The translations under genes were made by a program, and so were the position numbers. From Rikenellaceae bacterium (GTDB taxonomy: Bacteria; Bacteroidota; Bacteroidia; Bacteroidales; UBA932), in the NCBI GenBank assembly GCA_900767375.1, contig CAAFYX010000018.1:1-36959 (forward strand): a stretch of 36,959 bases of DNA, read 5' to 3'. Of the stretch, positions 33,501 to 36,959 are shown one piece after another (position 1 is the first letter of the stretch; each line of letters begins with the position of its first letter). The notes beneath the pieces were generated by a model. That model did no database searches. It had not been told where the DNA came from and was given only the letters and a program-made list of their open reading frames with translations.

Positions 33501-34346
33501 CTACCTGTTTGTGTTTTTTTGTTTCCTGTAAGGTTTGTAGTCGGAGATGAGGTCATAGTCCGAGATGATAGGAGTACAGGATATGACTTCCAGAGTGAGG
33601 AGGGCTGAGTTGAGGTCCCTCTTTATATTTTCGTACTCCCTGACTGCGTTCGTCTCGTAGCTCTGGCTGCGGTAAAGGTTCTCAGCATCGGTCCTGTTGT
33701 TTACGAACGCGTTCTCGGCGAAGTTGTACTGGCCGCGCGCGACTATGAGCTGCTGGTAGCTGGACTGGAGCACTACGGTTTTCTCCAGGATTGTGCAATA
33801 GAGGTCGATGATGTCCTTCTTTACCTGGTCGAGCTCTGACTCGCGCCTGTATTTTGTCTCGTCCACCTTTGCCTGGGCCTTCTTGATAAGGTTCCTTCTG
33901 TTGAAGATGTCCATCAGAGGAATGCTGAGCGTGACACCTACATTATAATATTGGTTCCTCTGGGTGGACTGGTTCTGTGTCCATACCTGATATGTGGTCT
34001 CCATGAGCGTGATGGCGGCCATATCGATATTTCCATAACTGTAGGTGCCGATGAGCCTTATCCATTCAAGAGGCTTCCTGCGTGCTGTCTTGACTTCGCT
34101 TCTGTAGAATTCCGCCTCGTAGTAGAAATACTTCACAGCATTCGAATACAAACTTGCGTTTGTATACAGTTCCTCGAGCGGCGGCAGTTCGATGTTTGCG
34201 TAGTCCTCGGCCGTCATCCTGCTGAGCTTGTACAGTATGGAGTCCATCTTGACGGTCCTCATACCATAGTCCTGGGCGGAAACGGCCGTCGCGGCCATCA
34301 TCATGACGGCTGCGCTTAGAATCAATTTTTGCAAAAACTTAGACAT
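33501..34346 (-). CDS. Short TolC-like outer membrane efflux protein
   Basis: The 281-residue protein has a signal peptide (MSKFLQKLILSAAVMMMAATAVSA, cut before QD). The mature part resembles one OEP repeat of the TolC family: an N-terminal helix LEELYTNASLYSNAVKYFYYEAEFYRSE, a beta-hairpin segment YYNVGVTLSIPLMDIFNRRNLIKKAQAK and long helices around DLYCTILEKTVVLQSSYQQLIVARGQYNFAENAF. Family members are usually 400-500 residues with two repeats, so this is about half size. It lies between the PGT (8-bp overlap) and the co-polymerase (1-bp gap), where a Wza-type exporter often sits. Whether it forms a channel (as a homohexamer, or with a partner elsewhere) is inference. Confidence 0.75.
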   Translation of the reverse strand: MSKFLQKLILSAAVMMMAATAVSAQDYGMRTVKMDSILYKLSRMTAEDYANIELPPLEELYTNASLYSNAVKYFYYEAEFYRSEVKTARRKPLEWIRLIGTYSYGNIDMAAITLMETTYQVWTQNQSTQRNQYYNVGVTLSIPLMDIFNRRNLIKKAQAKVDETKYRRESELDQVKKDIIDLYCTILEKTVVLQSSYQQLIVARGQYNFAENAFVNNRTDAENLYRSQSYETNAVREYENIKRDLNSALLTLEVISCTPIISDYDLISDYKPYRKQKNTNR

Positions 34347-35052
34347 TTGTCCTGCTAACTACTTTTTTAACCGTTGCCAGAATGATCCTGATATCGAACA
34401 TCAGTGATTCCTTTCCAGCATATTCTATATCGAAATTCCTTCTTTCTTCAGGGGTCATGTTCTCCTTGTCCTTCTGGATCTGCCACAGTCCGGTCATGCC
34501 TGCAGAGCAGGCGAAGCGCTTGCCGTAGGCATCGGTGGTGAGCAACTCGGCTTCGGCGATGGAAAGGGGCCTGTTCCCTACGAACGACATGTCTCCTTTC
34601 AGTATGTTTATCAGCTGCGGCAGCTCGTCGAGGCTTGTTTTCCTGAGGATTTTTCCGAGCCTGGTGATTCTCGGGTCTTTCTCCACTTTGATGAAGCAGC
34701 TGTTCAGCTCTTTCTTTGTCTCGTACAGATAGTTGTATTCGCTGACTTTGTAACCGTCCGAATACAGATGCACTTCTTTCAGACGTGCGGGAAGGTGGAC
34801 GCTTTCAGGATAGACATACGTCTCAATATATGTGTTCCTGTTCTTCAGGTTCTCCAGCTCATCCTCGGAAGCCTGTCTCATTGACCGGAATTTGTAGAAT
34901 TCTATCTTCCTGAAATTCTGGCCGATGCGGGTGGATTTGTATATGGCCGGGCCTTTGCTTTCCAGCACTATGCACAGTGAAATCAGCGCCATAAGCGGAG
35001 ACAGCACTATGAGCAGAATGAGGGAAAAGAATATGTCCAGCGCTCTTTTCAT
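34339..35052 (-). CDS. Monotopic phosphoglycosyl transferase (bacterial sugar transferase)
   Basis: This enzyme starts the glycan by moving a sugar-1-phosphate from UDP-sugar to undecaprenyl phosphate. The 237-residue small-PGT form has the N-terminal re-entrant helix (MKRALDIFFSLILLIVLSPLMALISLCI), GPAIYKSTRIGQN, EFYKFRSM, then DPRITRLGKILRKTSLDELPQLINIL with the catalytic Asp-Glu dyad in SLDELPQL, GDMSFVGNRPL and GMTGLWQI. Between FRSM (about 58) and KDPR (about 125) it carries an extra Tyr/Glu/Lys-rich insert of about 50 residues (ENLKNRNTYIETYVYPESV) compared with typical 200-residue PGTs. It overlaps the receiver gene by 4 bp and the TolC-like gene by 8 bp. Confidence 0.93.
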   Translation of the reverse strand: MKRALDIFFSLILLIVLSPLMALISLCIVLESKGPAIYKSTRIGQNFRKIEFYKFRSMRQASEDELENLKNRNTYIETYVYPESVHLPARLKEVHLYSDGYKVSEYNYLYETKKELNSCFIKVEKDPRITRLGKILRKTSLDELPQLINILKGDMSFVGNRPLSIAEAELLTTDAYGKRFACSAGMTGLWQIQKDKENMTPEERRNFDIEYAGKESLMFDIRIILATVKKVVSRTNV

Positions 35053-35408
35053 CTGTTTCTCTTTACCAGGTTCAATACTCTGAGTCTAAGCTCTTCAGGG
35101 TTGAAAGGCTTTGTCATTACATCATCGGCCCCCAGCTCCAGCATCTGAATCCTTATAAGGGAGGTGTTGTTGCTTGTGAGGATGAGTATCGGGATATTGA
35201 GCCTTACCTTGAGATCCGAGAGGATATCTTCGGTCCTGGCTCCGCGGATGTTGGTGCTGAGCACCGCAACGTCCGCGGAGCCCCTGTATGCGGAAGTCTC
35301 CTCTTTCGTATACAGCTGGACGCACTCGAAGTCATTTTTCAGATAAGTCAATATCACGTCTGAAAGATAGTCCTTGTCTTCTATGATGAGAGCTTTCTTT
35401 TCTTTCAT
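35049..35408 (-). CDS. Single-domain response-regulator receiver protein lacking the phospho-acceptor Asp
   Basis: The 119-residue protein is one receiver domain with no output domain. Conserved receiver parts are the acidic pair Glu10-Asp11 (ALIIEDKDYL), Thr78 (LILTSNN), and Lys100 in MTKPFNPEEL, with ELGADDVM before it. The residue aligned with the phosphorylated Asp, in DVAVLSTNIRG, is Ser51, so ordinary phosphorelay signalling appears impossible. It sits 3 bp after the LruC gene and overlaps the PGT by 4 bp, inside the biosynthetic operon. It may be a pseudo-receiver that regulates an enzyme by protein contact; no histidine kinase is in the window. Confidence 0.85.
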   Translation of the reverse strand: MKEKKALIIEDKDYLSDVILTYLKNDFECVQLYTKEETSAYRGSADVAVLSTNIRGARTEDILSDLKVRLNIPILILTSNNTSLIRIQMLELGADDVMTKPFNPEELRLRVLNLVKRNR

Positions 35409-35411
35409 ATT

Positions 35412-36959
35412 CTATCTGTATGTGGTGTACCAGTCCTTGTCTTCCTTTCCCCGGGTATGTACCCAGTTGGAGTATCTGTCGTACTCTGAATCGATCTCGA
35501 TCATTTCCGAGGTGATCGTGTATTCACCGTTCTTAACGGATACCGGGATAGTGAGGGCAAACGGGTGCTCACCGTCCTTGTCGATGAAATAAGCTTCCTG
35601 AGCCATGCCGAGAAGCCTGTAGTCCAGTTTCTTAGTACCGTTCTTCTTAGGCATATGCACCTCGCGTCTGTCATCCCTGAGTATGTTGTCATTGTCAATA
35701 AGAGGGATGATGAACGGGTCATAGTCGGTTATGATGTCATTGATCGTCAGACTTGATGAATTAAGGACTCTCTTTATGGTGACCGTCTCGTCCAAATGCT
35801 CCTGAATGTCATCGAACAGGATCACTGCGCCGGTCTCATCCTCCTCTATGGCACCATCAGGAAGGATCATGGTACCCCGCTGGGATTCCGGGATTATTAC
35901 GGCGAATGCGTCCACGACCTGGGCTGACTTGTATCTGTTGCAGACGGTGAAATCGTCATAAACTCTGAGAACTTTGTTGCTGTAATCGGTATAGACCCTG
36001 ATGCGGTGGTCGATGACCACGTCGTTCATGTCATAGTCTCCTCTTACCGGCCAAAGGTCCTCGAAGCAGTATGTCCTGAAGATTTCGTTCTTTGTGTAGT
36101 AGATGAAGTCGTCGTCATCGGGTTTCGGCTCATCCGGCTCGTCGTCCTGCCAGTCATCTTCATAGTCATATGAATCCGGGTAGATGTCCGTGTTAGGAAT
36201 CACGTTGAATGCGAAATCCAGACTCCCTTCCGGAGATGACTGAACGGTGAATATGATATCGTCGTATGAATTGTCTCCTCCATATTCCGCTCCGTAGACG
36301 GCGCAGTATTCCGTGTCCTTCCTGATGAAGTTGACCCTGCCGTCGTTTGCTGATCTGTCAGTGTATCTGAAATCGGAATTCGAAGCATGGACTTCTCCGG
36401 AGTAATCCGGGGTCCAGCCGTCCTTAATGATGAAGAATCCGATCTCCAGGTCTTTAGGGAAGTAAGGAGTCAGTACGTATCCGCCGGTCGAGTGGTCGGA
36501 GTAAAGGAGCTGGACGGTGGTCATCTGCGAAATCGGAGCGTCCGCTGAGGAGAAGGACATTCCGGAGCCGTAAGGTGCGTTTCCCTCGACTGAAGCGTTC
36601 GGGAAAATGATGAACTTCTCGATGTCATCGAAGTTTTCCGGCTCTTCTCCCACGGGGTAGTAGTAATAGCCGATGGAGTTCATGCTGGGCGAGTTCTCGG
36701 TGATGAAGGTGAAATAGACTTCCATGCCGTCCGTGAGAGTCACCATGTTTATGTCCTTTCCCGATATGTCGGTGCTGTTGTTTACAATCACAGGCCTTGT
36801 GCTTGAGCCGTTCCAGAATGCCTTTGTAATCCTTGGAAGCGCTTTGGCTGGGAGGTCACATTCGTCCTGGATCAAAAGGTTGTGGTCTCCGGTAATGTGG
36901 ACATAAATGGTTGGTGATAGTGACAAAAGTGGTTGGTGACAGCCGCCGCGAGGAGGGCC
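35412..36959 (-). CDS. LruC/DUF4114-domain protein (5' end beyond the window)
   Basis: At least 515 residues are visible; the frame is open to the right edge, so the true start and any signal peptide lie outside or are obscured. An in-frame TTG at 36926 would give 504 residues. The middle (about residues 150-250 from that TTG) resembles DUF4114 (IGFFIIKDGWTPD, EYGGDNSYDDIIFTV). An acidic linker (YEDDWQDDEPDEPKPDDDDF) leads into the LruC domain with FEDLWPVRGDYDMNDVVIDH, very close to the family's EDLWP.GDYDxNDlV core, and DITDYDPFIIP-like strands at the end. Such proteins are usually surface or outer-membrane lipoproteins of Bacteroidota. Here it heads the polysaccharide array, 3 bp before the receiver gene. 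Role unknown. Confidence 0.8.
   Translation of the reverse strand, partial: GPPRGGCHQPLLSLSPTIYVHITGDHNLLIQDECDLPAKALPRITKAFWNGSSTRPVIVNNSTDISGKDINMVTLTDGMEVYFTFITENSPSMNSIGYYYYPVGEEPENFDDIEKFIIFPNASVEGNAPYGSGMSFSSADAPISQMTTVQLLYSDHSTGGYVLTPYFPKDLEIGFFIIKDGWTPDYSGEVHASNSDFRYTDRSANDGRVNFIRKDTEYCAVYGAEYGGDNSYDDIIFTVQSSPEGSLDFAFNVIPNTDIYPDSYDYEDDWQDDEPDEPKPDDDDFIYYTKNEIFRTYCFEDLWPVRGDYDMNDVVIDHRIRVYTDYSNKVLRVYDDFTVCNRYKSAQVVDAFAVIIPESQRGTMILPDGAIEEDETGAVILFDDIQEHLDETVTIKRVLNSSSLTINDIITDYDPFIIPLIDNDNILRDDRREVHMPKKNGTKKLDYRLLGMAQEAYFIDKDGEHPFALTIPVSVKNGEYTITSEMIEIDSEYDRYSNWVHTRGKEDKDWYTTYR
36905..36946. repeat. Imperfect tandem repeat, 22-bp period, at the 5' part of the LruC gene
   Basis: TGGTTGGTGA occurs at 36909-36918 and again 22 bp later at about 36931-36940, with similar flanking bases. 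The period is not a multiple of three, so the duplicated unit switches reading frame; see findings. Confidence 0.6.

Noticed and set aside
1..36959. CRISPR array, insertion sequence, prophage, tRNA or rRNA genes
   Set aside because: No repeat-spacer arrays, transposase or integrase motifs, structural phage genes or cloverleaf-like sequences were recognised on either strand.

Overview
The window looks like chromosomal DNA from a member of the order Bacteroidales. The evidence is the set of TAnnTTTG-type -7 boxes in front of lone genes, the general lack of Shine-Dalgarno sequences, and typical Bacteroidota families (DUF1573, TIGR02757, a LruC-domain protein, the rpsF-rpsR-rplI order). Base composition looks moderately GC-rich by eye, richer than classical Bacteroides and closer to Alistipes-like or related gut lineages. 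No rRNA, tRNA, CRISPR array, insertion sequence or phage gene was found.

Region 1 (1-12600, minus strand) is one tightly packed run of twelve genes. It starts at a lipid A-type acyltransferase and continues through pepD, a TIGR02757 protein, a zeta-toxin-like kinase, tldD, tldE, a SlyD-like isomerase with a Cys/His tail, a GT2 glycosyltransferase, trkA, an ABC-F ATPase, grpE and a dnaJ cut by the left edge. Most junctions are 1-23 bp overlaps or gaps of 16 bp or less; the only larger gap (66 bp) precedes grpE. The theme is housekeeping: protein folding, proteolysis, potassium uptake and the cell envelope.

Region 2 (12601-20666) holds a POT peptide transporter on the plus strand, divergent from region 1 and followed by a terminator. 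Then come a 484-bp gene-free stretch with a perfect 16-bp hairpin, a small membrane PH-like protein, the ribosomal operon rpsF-rpsR-rplI with a consensus promoter, a probable S6:S18-binding leader and a terminator, a PlsC-like acyltransferase, parE, a DUF1573 protein and, divergently, a 56-residue 2[4Fe-4S] ferredoxin with its own promoter and terminator.

Region 3 (20705-36959) makes surface polysaccharide. A plus-strand trio (membrane GT2, EEP phosphatase/nuclease-fold protein, GT2) converges with an 11-gene minus-strand array that runs in from the right edge. In transcription order the array is: LruC/DUF4114 protein (5' end outside the window), an atypical receiver protein lacking the phospho-acceptor Asp, a phosphoglycosyl transferase that starts the glycan on a lipid carrier, a half-size TolC-like protein, a polysaccharide co-polymerase with a decayed tyrosine-kinase domain, a Wzy-like polymerase, two GT2s, a GT4, a Wzx-like flippase, a hexapeptide acyltransferase and a second GT4. 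This is a Wzx/Wzy-type pathway. Its odd parts are the two apparently catalytically dead signalling modules and a small TolC-like protein where a Wza-type exporter would be expected. That combination is the best candidate here for something not well described.
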